DNA of 64,000 nucleotides, taken from NCBI RefSeq assembly GCF_000003815.2, contig NW_023365724.1:222212-286211 (forward strand). The letters run 5' to 3'. Of this stretch, positions 47,471-59,644 are shown piece by piece (position 1 is the first letter of the stretch; every line of letters starts with the position of its first letter). Source of the stretch: Branchiostoma floridae (Eukaryota; Chordata; Leptocardii; Amphioxiformes; Branchiostomatidae). The position numbers were made by a program, and so were the translations under genes. Under the pieces are notes generated by a model that searched no databases, was not told the origin of the DNA, and was given only the letters and a program-made list of their open reading frames with translations.

Positions 47471-47971
47471 GGGTTCCACACAGATGACAAGTTCCAGTCC
47501 GTGAACTAGGTAAGAAAATTTGTTTTCTCTTTTTAAAACGAAGAAAATGGGTTGAATTACTAGTAAAAAGTCACAAGTCTTTGCCTAGTTTTACGTCTAG
47601 CTGTTGTGTACACACCACAAATGTAGTAAGAGCTCTTAAAAGTCCGAAGGTTTTGGCTACACACATGTATAAAGCAGGAACAAATTCATTCTGCTGTTCG
47701 GGACTAACTTTTCAAGGTCAATTCTACACTTAGTAGAAGGGAGTAAGTTTTGTTTGTAAATGTTGATATATCTGATATGCTGAAATATCTGCAAGCATAT
47801 TAACGTATTGTAGCTGTGGATTAAATCGGAGACACTAAGGAATATCTAACAGATTTTGACTTTATTAACGCCCCGCACTTTCTAGGTCTGACGTTCTGAC
47901 AAGTCGAGAATTTGCGACAGTTTGTTTTCTGAACTTCCGAAGTGTACGCGACTGTGTCGACGTGAGGAAAT
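47471..47971 (+). other. 5' UTR of copy C, two parts
   Basis: A non-coding exon ends at 47509 (ACTAG|gtaaga). The next exon begins at 47886 after ctttctag and reaches the ATG at 47972. Same structure as in copy B. Confidence 0.5.
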
Positions 47972-50900
47972 ATGACAACGTTGTCAAAAGAAGATGGGAG
48001 AAGTGTTGAGCGAAAGATGAAGGTAAGTTGTCCATTCCTTGTCGGTCATTTCCGAAAATAAAAAAAAAACGTTCAACTTTCTAGTTGGGAACACACGGAT
48101 ACCGATTCTCTTTTGCACCCCAGTTACACCCGATCGTTGCATTTATTTTCCTCTTACTTTTTCAACGACTATTCAGAGATTTCTGACAAGTTGACCCAAC
48201 TACACAAACTTTCATATATTTCCATAGGTTACTTTTATTAATTCTATAATCAACATGTTCACCTTTTGACCTTCTTTTTCTTACCCTTTGCTTTTCCTTG
48301 CTCTGTTGTGTTGTGTTTGTGTTTGTGTTCTCATTCCAGCCTGTTCCCTTTCCTACTCTCAGCAGAGTCAGGGAGGAGAAGCAGCAACCTCCTTTAGCCA
48401 GTAAGAAACTGTTTAGTCAGTTTATGATGTCGTTATGATGATGATGATTTCAGAAGTAGCCAGTGTTCACAACAATCAGAAAAAAACAATGGGGAGGGAT
48501 GGCCAAATACATATATTTCAGCCCACACCAATACAATTTTTACAGTTACTCAAGCAACTTGATGAAATTTGGAGACAGATGTTTCAGACAGTCTATTGTA
48601 AGTGAGTGGAAAAGAATCTGTAACATATCAATTCAGATTTTTGCTTTTAATCCTGATTCTCCATTAACTCTATGTACACTGACTGGAGACAGTGGAATGC
48701 TGTCTGAAACATCTGACCATTGCTAAATTCTATCCAGTTGCTTGAGTAACAGTTGCTGTTACTTTACATGTCTTACTTTACCTGGATGTCTAACCTTCAT
48801 CAACATGTCCTGACTGGTAAGGTCTTGAACCATGGTATTGACTCAGTGTGGCCTTTATATATTCATGTATAAGGAGCAGTTGTATTTTTCCCAATACATG
48901 GCCACAAACATTTCAACTGTAATGTGAAAGGACTTACTTGTAAAATCAGCCTCTATGCCTTCAAATTGTCACTGAGAAGGCAAAGTTTACACAATATAAT
49001 GGAATTCTGCATTTGAACTCTGAGTAAAAGTAGAAACAGCATATATTTAAGGTATGTTTGCAAGGATATTACTGTAACATCACTTTAACTGTCTCTATCT
49101 GTTATTCCAGCAGTCTGAGGAGAGATACATATTCTACAGTCCAGGAGACGCTGTATGCTCTTCACAAGTAAGTAACTTTATATGTAGAAAGAACCTATAA
49201 TGGCACCATGGATAATGCATTGTTGCTAATGTTTGGCAATATCCAATTGCTATTTCAGAGTAATACAGTTTCAGAACAGCTTTGCTTGAATTACAGCTTG
49301 CACTTTATCACATCTGTTAGTGCCACATACTTTCCTTTGTTTGTTTACTAGACTCACATGATTTGTGGGATACCCATATGGATTGTCTGTATGAAGTCAC
49401 ACGATGCTTTGTACATCAATTCCTCAACACTTGTTATTCTTATTCCAGATTGTTTCTCGAGAAAAAGGAAGATGGCTCCCCATTTAACAGGTAAGACTAT
49501 GGTTTCTGTGTGGGGATTTCTTCTGAGGTAAACATTAGAATGTAAAATGTAGTCATAGGCTGCATCAATGAAGGTATTTATTCGACATATGCATCCAGTT
49601 AATCTACCTGAAACCTCAGACCATTTCCAAAATTATATCCAGTTGATTGTCAAGGAGTAATTGCTATTTGACGTAGTCAGGCTGATTTCAGACTTCCTTT
49701 TTTTCTCATTAGAAAAAAAGAGACCATATGTACCTTTTAGAAGACCCCCAAATACTCATATAATACTATTAATAATAGTTCTTGTCTTCCTTGTCATCAA
49801 TGTTTTTCCATCTATTGGATGCAGAAAATGTTCTTGTCCTTGGTGCTGAATGAAAATCTGCTGCATGTGTGCATGAGCACATCATGTCTGTGTGTGTGCG
49901 CACATGCACAAGTGTATCTATTTTTGTGTGTATCTAATGTATGTAACCTGTATGTATGTTATATATACATAATATAACATTGTGTGTGTGTGTCTGTATG
50001 TGTGTGTTTGTATCTGTGTGTGTGTTTGTGTGTGTGTATGTCTGTGTTGTGCATTTGTGTGTGTGTGTGTGTGCATATGTGTGTGTGTGCGTGTGTGTGT
50101 GTGTGTGTGTGTTAGAGAGAGGGAGAGAGAGGAATGGGCATTTTCCAGCTTGCCAGCTTGTTTGAAAGCAAATAGACTAATCCTTCCTAATTTACAGGGA
50201 GGCTGCAGAGCTTGTAGAGCTGGCTCAAGAGTAAGTTAACAGATCACTTTTAATTTCTTATTGCCATTTAAGTCAGCAAATATCCAATACTACAATCAAA
50301 TACTTCACTGACATTGTATCAAACTAATATCTAAGAGGAAGAGTATGTGTAACACACCCGCTTTGTAAGCATAAGGTGCTAGCTTATAGATATATAATGT
50401 TAAAGAGAGAGCATTAATAAAGTCTATCATAGGAAAATTGTGTTTGCAAAGTCATTGACAGAATTGATTGTTTTGAATTCTCTCCCCCAAACAGGCAAGC
50501 TGAAGCTGCTGAGGATGACCTGGTCAGGACGTCCTTCCATAATGCAGAACTGCAGATGCTACTAACTGATGAGAAGCTGTGAGTCTTTCAGTCTTTATCA
50601 TTTTCTACTGTTTGATTTCTACCATGTATTTAGTTCTGTTTCTACTGCCTTTAAAAGTCCTTATACCCCTGTCACATTATCCACAATCTTTGGGCGTATC
50701 GATGGAAGATCGGCCATATTTAAGATTGACAGAGGGTTGCACTTATTTTTCACCTGAAAACTGTCTTTGTCACATATAAGCCATACTTTGTACCTTATTG
50801 TTGTGCACTGAAATTATTATCGTAAGTGAGGCTTAGGCAATTGCCACAGAATCATTGTCCGATCAATTTTTGCTTAATGTGACGGGTATTCTAAGGCCCC

Positions 50901-53900
50901 TTCCTCCTCTCCGTCAAGTATCTCCAAGTTTCTTGCACTCACGATGATACATCTGATGACCACAGTGACTGTAAAAATCCTGAACGTCCAGTGTTGATAA
51001 GATAGACCTTCTTGAAAAATGTTTTAATTTGCAGTTTTTAGAGGCTGTGACTAGAATGGTATTATACTATATGATCTGACACAATGAGCAATTTTGTATA
51101 CTCACTACAATTTATGTCAATGCATATTGTACATTTCATTATTACAGACAAGCAGATGATGCAAAGGTCCAGCATGAAAGGTAAGAACAATTTTTAGCTC
51201 TTCAGTTTTGGTCCATTCTTTCAGATCTTGCAGTAATTGTAAGGCACTTAATAATGTAAGTTTTTCCCATACCAGCATTCCATAACATTTTGTATCCATT
51301 GCAATAAATGCTTTTATTAAACCATATGATTTGTTCTCAAATACAGGGAGCTCTCTCAGGCCCATGCAGACCTAGAAATGTGAGTAGTTGTTTGACTTTT
51401 GTCCTTAAAATATATTTGTTGTAGTCAAGAATGACCATTCTAAGTATTATATATGAAATTGATAGGAAAGACTCATTTTGCATAAGGTGATTTCTCCTGA
51501 AAATAATCAAATGGAAGTTTTTGTGAAGAGACATCATATTAAGCAACATGGATTCACGCGCCTTAGTTATCATAAGATATAAGTTAAGGAAACCTTACAC
51601 CTAAACAAATAAAAAGGGCTATTGATAAACAATTGTTTTCATAAACACATTATAATAGAGTGTACTTCGTCATCTCTATCTATTAGGGCCATCTGCGACC
51701 TACAGGAGGAAAAAAACAGGTTTGTAATTATTTTAACTTCTTTATGTACTTTTCAGTTTTGTATCTTGTGGAAAAATAGTAGTACTTGTCCAACAAATAA
51801 TTTTGTTTGAAAATTTCAGGAAGAAATGAAAACTTTGTTTGCACTAATTCTATCTTAGTTTTAAAAAAAGCAGTCCATTTTGTATTTGCTTGCTTTTATT
51901 AAGTTAATGACGAATTGTATTGTTGATACCTGTTTACTATTCATACCCCCTGTAGTGAGTGTATATACCTCATATCTTGTCTGCACCATGTATTGTGTCC
52001 TTACCCTTGAAGAGTCCAATGTATTACCCCAGTAATGTCCATGTCCCCTGGAGTGCCAGACATCGTACACCATTAAAAATAACTGTGCTGTCTATAGCCC
52101 CTGTGTACTCCCTGTGGTGTCCAAACTGCCCACAGTGTCAGTATAGCCCCTTACGTATCCATGATTTATCCACTGTTTTGTTACTCAGTACAATAACACA
52201 AGGACTGCTCCAGAATAGGAGAGAGGTCTTTTCTTATACTTCAGGTGTTTTTTTTTGTGTCAGCAGTATCTGTAGATGCTGTGAATTTTTTCTTGTTGTA
52301 AAAACTGTGCACCAGTTTACATTCCAATCATCATTATCTGCACCAGGAGTGCCCAGAAGCACCTCGAGATTGACTGTTTGAAGGCACAGGTGTCAGTCCT
52401 GAAGTCAGGAGGGGCCCGGTGAGTTATCTTCTGTGTCTTTTGGCAACACTTCAGGGGTGCTTTTTATTACATAGCATGAAATATTTATATTTTGCATTAG
52501 TTGCTTTAATATAACAGCTTGACTAAAGGTAGAATTATAGATAAGCTTATATTTGATGTCTTAATTATTTCCAGTTTCAGCAGTAGACATGAAGCCAGAG
52601 CCCACATCTCACTTGAAGAGGCAGAAGGGATGGCATACAGGATCGCAGAGCTGGAAGTCCTGTTGGAGGAACAGAGGAAGTGGGTTGACTCAATATGAGA
52701 AATATATGACACTTTTATTTTGTCAACATTCTTCCCTGGGCCTGTTTGTGTTTGTGACTTCACTGCAAATCCAGGCTCACGTCTTGGTGTGCTTTGTCCC
52801 AATTTCAATTTTGCTGTTGACATTTTCATGTACTTTCCAATTGGGATGTGATTAAAACTTGATTAATGAAAATGATTAATTTTATGGCATTTTATGTTGC
52901 CCTACAGTGAAAACATCAAGCTGACAGCACAGTTACAACAGTCTAAAGAAGAGAGGCTGCCAGCTGTCACAGAACAACAAGACCCCTCTTTCCTGCCTGA
53001 GTGCTTCCTAACCCACTGCCCCTCACCTATTGATGAGGAAGAGATGCTGCCAGCAGACATGGAACGCAAAGAGGACTCTTTCCTGCCTGAGTGCTTCCTG
53101 GCCCACTGCCCCTCACCAATGGACGACAAGGATAATATGCTGCCAGCAGACATGGAACGCAAAGAGAACTCTTTCCTGCCTGAGTGCTTCCTGGCCTACA
53201 GCGCCTCACCAATGAATGACAATGAGGAAGGGCTGCCAGCAGACATGGAATGCAAAGAGGACTCTTTCCTGCCTGAGTGCTTCTTGGCCTGCAGCGCCTC
53301 ACCAATGAATGACAAGGATGATATGCTGCCAGCAGACATGGAACGCAAAGAGGACTCTTTCCTGCCTGAGTGCTTCTTGGCCTGCAGCGCCTCACCAATG
53401 AATGACAATGAGGAAGGGCTGCCAGCAGACATGGAATGCAAAGAGGACTCTTTCCTGCCTGAGTGCTTCTTGGCCTGCAGCGCCTCACCAATGAATGACA
53501 AGGATGATATGCTGCCAGCAGACATGGAATGCAAAGAGGACTCTTTCCTGCCTGAGTGCTTCCTAGCCCGCTGCCCCTCACCAATGGATGATGAGGAGGA
53601 GATGCTGACCTATGACATGAACATGGACATTGCTCCCCTCTTGGAAGAGCTGCTCATCAACTCCAGCTCTCTCCTGCAAGCAGATTCAGTGGCAGCCTTA
53701 GATCAGGAGTCGCAGGACATTTTGTGTCTATCTGAACTGCTGAGTTCAACGTCTCCTGCGAGCTTGACAGCATCGTGTGATGGACGTCAGGCAAAATCTC
53801 AAGACACCAAAATGGTAAAGTCGCAAGCTTCAGTGAACAAGGTGACATGCAGTGGACTTCTTCGGTCTATGCTACAAGAGGCGCATGAGATCTTGTGTCT

Positions 53901-54099
53901 TAGTGAAAAGTTGAGCACACTGTCAGCTCACCATGACAAGACAGAGCCAATCAAAGTGAAGAATGGCCAGGTTGTGAAGACAGAGCTTCCCACAGAGGCG
54001 ACCTACTGGACAACAGTGGAGCCTTGCCAGGGGTCATGTTGTTACACAACCACTTACATCAGCAGCAACAAGGACATTACAGTCTACCAACAGCTGTGA
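47972..54099 (+). CDS. Copy C: coiled-coil / 31-residue-repeat protein with a different C-terminus
   Basis: Twelve coding exons: 47972-48022, 48363-48400, 49111-49167, 49449-49490, 50198-50230, 50495-50578, 51148-51180, 51347-51379, 51687-51719, 52347-52418, 52575-52679 and 52908-54099. They sum to 1773 nt, i.e. 590 codons plus stop. The N-terminus is MTTLSKEDGRSVERKMK. The coiled-coil exons match copies A and B; there is one exon 5/6 pair rather than two. The last exon holds seven 31-residue repeats in which an NDNEEG unit alternates with an NDKDDM unit. After the repeats it continues with about 165 residues absent from A and B, including two similar segments (ESQDILCLSELLS and EAHEILCLSEKLS) and a threonine/tyrosine-rich end. 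No known domain recognised. It is the most diverged copy and the best candidate for the ancestral intact gene. Confidence 0.74.
48545..48750. mobile_element. 206-bp MITE, copy C counterpart of 24544-24748
   Basis: Same GTTACTCAAGCAACT inverted ends at the same intron position as in copy B. Confidence 0.7.
49980..50112. repeat. (TG)n microsatellite
   Basis: Long, slightly interrupted TG tract in copy C intron 4, ending in a GA-rich stretch. Confidence 0.95.
52981..53608 (+). repeat. Coding 93-bp tandem repeat, seven units (copy C)
   Basis: Seven units. Units 3-6 alternate between two forms (SASPMNDNEEGLPADMEC and SASPMNDKDDMLPADME), a dimer-level expansion independent of that in copy B. Confidence 0.95.
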
Positions 54100-54545
54100 A
54101 CTGTTCCACTGTTCTGTAATGAATTGTTCGTGATATGAAAGCATATGCTGTCAAAGTGATAGTATGATGATATATTCCAATGTGTTTTCCCGAGGTCTTA
54201 TTTGTAAACAAGGAGAGATCTGACAACAATTTTATCAAGAAATGAAAAATATATATTTGTAAGCAAGGAGAGATCTGACAATAATTTTATCAAGAAATGA
54301 AAAATATATATATACTGTAAGTACAATCTTATCAAATATTTTCAACATGCGAGATGCTCTATTTTCAAGCCAAGCAATCTTATGTGATGTTGTTTGTCAC
54401 AATTGCTGTGAAGGAGACATGCAATCTGACAATACAATGTGTGAAGTGTGTACAGGGCTGCGCTGTATTCCTTGTTCTCACAGTTTATGGCTGCTACACA
54501 TTTTATGACTAGTCTTTACATTGAACGATCTTATTGATACGTCTA
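54100..54545 (+). other. 3' UTR of copy C
   Basis: Aligns with the UTRs of A and B (TCTTATTTGTAAACAAGGAG) but holds a direct duplication of about 60 bp (54198-54310). No AATAAA is found at the homologous place; the first downstream one is at 54977-54982. Confidence 0.45.
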
Positions 54546-56043
54546 TAACTGCAGGCTATGCTGAGTCAGAGGTTCCCGGAAGCAAGACAAAGACAGGTTG
54601 CCCCCGAAAAATTCAGCCCAAATCAAGCATTTTGAAAAGGACATCAATGGACAGAGATGCTTCTTGTTGCACATAATAGCATTGAAACTTAAAGTGTTGG
54701 TTGGAAGCGTTAGCCTTTCACAACAGTCTACGGAAAATATAAACTCCACGACTTCAATTGGTAAAATACGAAGGATACAAATCACTTACAATCTAATACT
54801 CTAAAAGATATTGTCTTGTCTGCAAAATGTTTTGAACATTGTCATTCTTGATTGTGAATGGGCACATTTTAGTAACAAAATTCGATAAGCCTTAAAGATT
54901 AATGAACCCCTTTGCCATTCGCCATTTCCCCAAGGCCGAATTTTGGAGGCGGTCAAGAATGATGAGGAATTACAGTAATAAAGGGTTGATGCCCCGCCCC
55001 GAGGTGTATATGGTGAGATAATCCCTGGTCAGGTGCGATAACCACCGAATAAACCGAATGGGGGCATTTTAGGCCTGCCCCAAATTTCATCTCACATAAC
55101 ACCAGAACAGCTTACGCAAAAGCCACCAGATCTTGTGAGTTCTCCTAAAATATTGTTGGCAACAATTTCACGAAGTTTTCAATTTTTTTCAATATTTTCG
55201 TAACCGTTTGTCGACAGGCATTTTTGACGAAAATCGCTAATTTCGGTTCTAACAAAGTAATTTCCACGTTTATGTGCTATATATCTATTATTTTGTTACA
55301 TAAATGAAATATTGTGTTGCATTACATCAGCCTACAATACTCCTCCCTTTTCGGGAGTTAGACCAAGAAGATTAGAAGCTTCACTTTAGATTGGGCCTTT
55401 TTATTGATAACAATGCGATAAGCATACATACTTGCACACCCTTCCAAGAGATTGTATACTCTAATACTATCGTACAGATTAATGCCATATTTCCCTTTTC
55501 GCCATACAGAGATTTGGCAAATCTTAAATTACCCTAAATTACATTTTTATGTCACCAAAATGAAAATACATGTAGACCTACTGTGGAAGTTACTCAACAA
55601 AGACATGAGAAAAAGTACAGACATGATTTTCAAAATGACCAATAAACAGGTGAAAATACCAAATATTAAGTTATTTACTAACTAACTATTTGCAATTAGC
55701 CTTCGGGCATGAATTTGCAATAAACATCATCAATTAAAATAGTACCAAAAAATTTCACTTTAATAGGAGAATTTATATCTAATTTCTAAATCATCCACCA
55801 GTGTATTTCATGCTCACCGTTTAGGACTATGACTCAAACATATATGGCATTTATCAACTTTAAGACTTTGATATCATACTAGAAATTGATATGATAATAA
55901 CTGTCGATGACTGTGATGGTGAAAATTGATACATTTTTATGAATACATACAGGCGCTCGGCAATGATATTTGGTAAGAAAGTTATGTTTTTGGTGTCGTC
56001 TGTATGTGGCTGTATGTGAACAGTATAACTCAGGAAGCTGTGA
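54546..56043. other. No gene seen; LINE 3'-end-like fragment
   Basis: Around 55685-55740 the sequence TTAGCCTTCGGGCATGAATT followed by GCAATAAA resembles the 3' UTR end of CR1/L2-type LINEs. The 77-codon frame at 55452-55685 just upstream is unrecognised. Confidence 0.35.
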
Positions 56044-56433
56044 ATGGATTCAACACTGTCTTTACTTTGCAAATCAAAAGAATCTTACGAACAAGAAACA
56101 TATCTTTATGATATAAGTAACTTTGAAATTGGCAAACCAATAACTCAGTTTAGAATTAGTAGCCATAAATTGAATATTGAAACAGGCAGATACTATAATA
56201 TAGCCCCTGAGCAAAGGTTCTGTCCATTCTGCCCCAAACATATTGAAGATGAATTTCACTTTATACTGGAATGTTCTAGATACGCTAGTTTGCGTAATAA
56301 ATTATACATATTTCTCAAATCAAGTACAACAGAATTCAAGAGACTCGATATGCTGCAAACAAATTTGTATACATCTTTAGATGTCAGAACTCCCATAATG
56401 CAAAATAGGCAAATATACCAAGGATTGCTCTGA
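56044..56433 (+). mobile_element. 5'-truncated LINE: reverse-transcriptase ORF C-terminus
   Basis: The open frame contains ITQFRISSHKLNIETGRYYN, then RFCPFCPKHIEDEFHFILEC and SRYASLRNKL. This is the conserved C-terminal signature of many invertebrate non-LTR retrotransposon ORF2 proteins (RhS.H.L.IE.GR, then a CPxC...DExHF..eC..Y knuckle). The polymerase domain is missing, so it is a dead 3' fragment. A (GTTA)n tract at about 56514-56545 follows and may be its microsatellite tail. Exact clade not determined. Confidence 0.72.
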
Positions 56434-56513
56434 TATTAGAAAGAATACCGTAACTAATGATTAGCCTACTCCATTGTAATACTACATCAAAGAATTATGT
56501 TAGCCCTTATTGT

Positions 56514-56547
56514 TAAGTTAGTTAGTTAGTTAGTTAGTTAGTTAAGT
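56514..56547. repeat. (GTTA)n microsatellite
   Basis: Tandem GTTA units, probably the tail of the LINE fragment. Confidence 0.85.
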
Positions 56548-56549
56548 TA

Positions 56550-57155
56550 ATTAGGTTATTAAGCTTTACTCTATATATACCTCTATTTTGTACTTTGTGT
56601 AATAGTTGTTGCCATACATTGTGTCACGTAAAATTGTCGTTTTCTTTTATGATATTTGGTAGTTGGATTGGGGTCAGGAAACGAAGGTCAATTCGACAAT
56701 GAGCCTCCTCGCGGGTTTTTATGTTACTGCTGCGGAACAGCAAGTTTTGATATCTCGTGTTCTGGACATGCTATGCTCGTGATTGCTTAACTTCGTTAGA
56801 GTAAGTGGTGTAAGAGTAAGTGGAACCCCTAGCGGCTCTTTTGGAACTTCAGTGGAAATTTGTATTTCATGCTTTGACAGAGAGTAACTAAAAAAAAATT
56901 GACTGATCGTCATGATTTGGTATGTGTTGTGATCATATACAATTGCATGGAATCACTAGGCATGTTATCTTTTGTTTTGTCCTCAAATGGATTTATTTTT
57001 CCGTAGTCGATGCGCCAGGCTCCAAACATGGTGTCGTGGTCACTGACAACATTTCAAATATAGTCTGTTTGGAAGATTCTGTATAATTTTGTCAAAATTT
57101 CATGGTTGGATGTATTCAAGAAATTTATTTTTATGCCTTCGGTGCCATGATCCCT
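56550..57155. other. No gene seen; probable 3' flank of the minus-strand gene
   Basis: On the minus strand an AATAAA (complement at 57124-57129) lies 27 nt beyond the sulfotransferase stop codon, and another at about 56992. The rest is unassigned. Confidence 0.4.
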
Positions 57156-57425
57156 TTAACGGTTGTTGGCTTCAATATGGAGGATTTTCTTCAGCTCATT
57201 CTCCTGTGAGAAGCCGAACATTTCGTAGTCCGGTTTGTACATTTTCTTGAGACGCCAAAGAAGTCCGATAGGTATGTCTTCAAACCTTTCTTGAAAGTTG
57301 GCCCCCGCCTTTCTCGGCCTGACCGGCGGAAAAATATCCTCCATGTCACTCATCCCGAGCTTCTGAAACATGTGGTGGTAGTCCTGTGCAAGGGTGTCCG
57401 TGTGCAGAATATAGTCCCAGTCCAC
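57156..57425 (-). CDS. Carbohydrate sulfotransferase (Sulfotransfer_2 / CHST8-14 type), last exon
   Basis: The terminal exon of a minus-strand gene: acceptor ctcatactag just right of 57425, then about 89 codons to TAA at 57156-57158. It starts VDWDYILHTDTLAQDYHHMF, then has DIFPPVRPRKAG, and ends with LKKMYKPDYEMFGFS. This matches the C-terminus of Golgi carbohydrate sulfotransferases of the chondroitin/dermatan/HNK-1 group: a DWDYIG-like strand, an FPP segment, and an L..vYk.DfemFgY motif. These type II membrane enzymes transfer sulfate from PAPS to sugars. The PAPS-binding motifs would lie in upstream exons to the right, beyond satellite array 2 or in its gaps, and are not in the window. 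The acceptor substrate cannot be told from this exon. Confidence 0.72.
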   Translation of the reverse strand: MDWDYILHTDTLAQDYHHMFQKLGMSDMEDIFPPVRPRKAGANFQERFEDIPIGLLWRLKKMYKPDYEMFGFSQENELKKILHIEANNR

Positions 57426-57429
57426 CTAG

Positions 57430-57869
57430 TATGAGAAAAAAGAGGTAAGTTTAGAAGTACTGCTCAATACACTTGTCATTTTATAAAGATCTTATACGCT
57501 AGATCCGCACACAATGTTGAGCTCATATGTAAATGCCAACAGGCTTTAGATCATTTTCAAGTTGAAATGACCCACGAAGTTTATGTCACGTGACCCGAAT
57601 GGAAAGGTGTCGTCGACGTCAGAGTTGGCCATTTTAAACATGAGAAGGAATTTAAGCGTACGCGTCGCCATACTGACTAATTTTCTCGATTTGGGTTCAA
57701 ATAAAACACCAAGTCCAATTGAAAAAATACGTTTTTCGTCCTTAAAGTAAGTACAACAACACTACTTTACCCCATATTAGAAATTGAAGGGAATTCGAAG
57801 TATTTTATACTATGACACATACACATGTAAGATACAACGAATATATATTACTAGACACACTTGCAAAAA
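57430..57869. other. Probable intron of the sulfotransferase gene
   Basis: No further exon seen before the gap and satellite. Confidence 0.4.
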
Positions 57870-57969
57870 NNNNNNNNNNNNNNNNNNNNNNNNNNNNNNN
57901 NNNNNNNNNNNNNNNNNNNNNNNNNNNNNNNNNNNNNNNNNNNNNNNNNNNNNNNNNNNNNNNNNNNNN
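57870..57969. other. Assembly gap (100 N) at the satellite edge
   Basis: Run of N separating unique sequence from satellite array 2. Confidence 0.99.
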
Positions 57970-59464
57970 AGTAAGACCCGTGGGCAAAATGTAAAAAGTG
58001 ATTTGAGTACCCAAAATTACTTTGTAACTTTTCTACATACGAATGAAGGCTCACCTGGGGGATAACCGCTAACCGCTAAGCGAACCCTTCGGTAACCGCA
58101 AAAAAGCGACCCCTTACGATCGGACTTCCGAAATTTCAAACAAAATGTGCGTTACTTTCAACACTTGAATATCATAGTAAAACCCGTGGGCAAAAGGTAA
58201 AAAGTGATTTGAGTACCCAAAATTACTTTGTAACTTTTCTACATACGAATGAAGGCTCACCTGGGGGATAACCGCTAACCGCTAAGCGAACCCTTCGGTA
58301 ACCGCAAAAAAGCGACCCCTTACGATCGGACTTCCGAAATTTCAAACAAAATGTGCGTTACTTTCAACACTTGAATATCATAGTAAAACCCGTGGGCAAA
58401 AGGTAAAAAGTGATTTGAGTACCCAAAATTACTTTGTAACTTTTCTACATACGAATGAAGGCTCACCTGGGGGATAACCGCTAACCGCTAAGCGAACCCT
58501 TCGGTAACCGCAAAAAAGCGACCCCTTACGATCGGACTTCCGAAATTTCAAACATAATGTGCGTTACTTTCAACACTTGAATATCAAAGTAAAACCCGTG
58601 GGCAAAAGGTAAAAAGTGATTTGAGTACCCAAAATTACTTTGTAACTTTTCTACATACGAATGAAGGCTCACCTGGGGGATAACCGCTAACCGCTAAGCG
58701 AACCCTTCGGTAACCGCAAAAAAGCGACCCCTTACGATCGGACTTCCGAAATTTCAAACATAATGTGCGTTACTTTCAACACTTGAATATCATAGTAAAA
58801 CCCGTGGGCAAAAGGTAAAAAGTGATTTGAGTACCCAAAATTACTTTGTAACTTTTCTACATACGAATGAAGGCTCACCATGGGGATAACCGCTAACCGC
58901 TAAGCGAACCCTTCGGTAACCGCAAAAAAGCGACCCCTTACGATCGGACTTCCGAAATTTCAAACAAAATGTGCGTTACTTTCAACACTTGAATATCATA
59001 GTAAATCCCGTGGGCAAAAGGTAAAAAGTGATTTGAGTACCCAAAATTACTTTGTAACTTTTCTACATACGAATGAAGGCTCACCATGGGGATAACCGCT
59101 AACCGCTAAGCGAACCCTTCGGTAACCGCAAAAAAGCGACCCCTTACGATCGGACTTCCGAAATTTCAAACAAAATGTGCGTTACTTTCAACACTTGAAT
59201 ATCATAGTAAAACCCGTGGGCAAAAGGTAAAAAGTGATTTGAGTACCCAAAATTACTTTGTAACTTTTCTACATACGAATGAAGGCTCACCATGGGGATA
59301 ACCGCTAACCGCTAAGCGAACCCTTCGGTAACCGCAAAAAAGCGACCCCTTACGATCGGACTTCCGAAATTTTGCAAACATAATGTGCGTTACTTTCAAC
59401 ACTTGAATATCATAGTAAAACCCGTGGGCAAAAAGGTAAAAAGTGATTTGAGTACCCAAAATTA

Positions 59465-59644
59465 NNNNNNNNNNNNNNNNNNNNNNNNNNNNNNNNNNNN
59501 NNNNNNNNNNNNNNNNNNNNNNNNNNNNNNNNNNNNNNNNNNNNNNNNNNNNNNNNNNNNNNNNNNNNNNNNNNNNNNNNNNNNNNNNNNNNNNNNNNNN
59601 NNNNNNNNNNNNNNNNNNNNNNNNNNNNNNNNNNNNNNNNNNNN
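59465..59644. other. Assembly gap (180 N) inside the satellite
   Basis: Run of N; the true length is uncertain because the array could have been collapsed. Confidence 0.99.

Noticed and set aside
49956-50239. Frames rich in CVCVCV over the TG tract
   Set aside because: Translation of a dinucleotide microsatellite.
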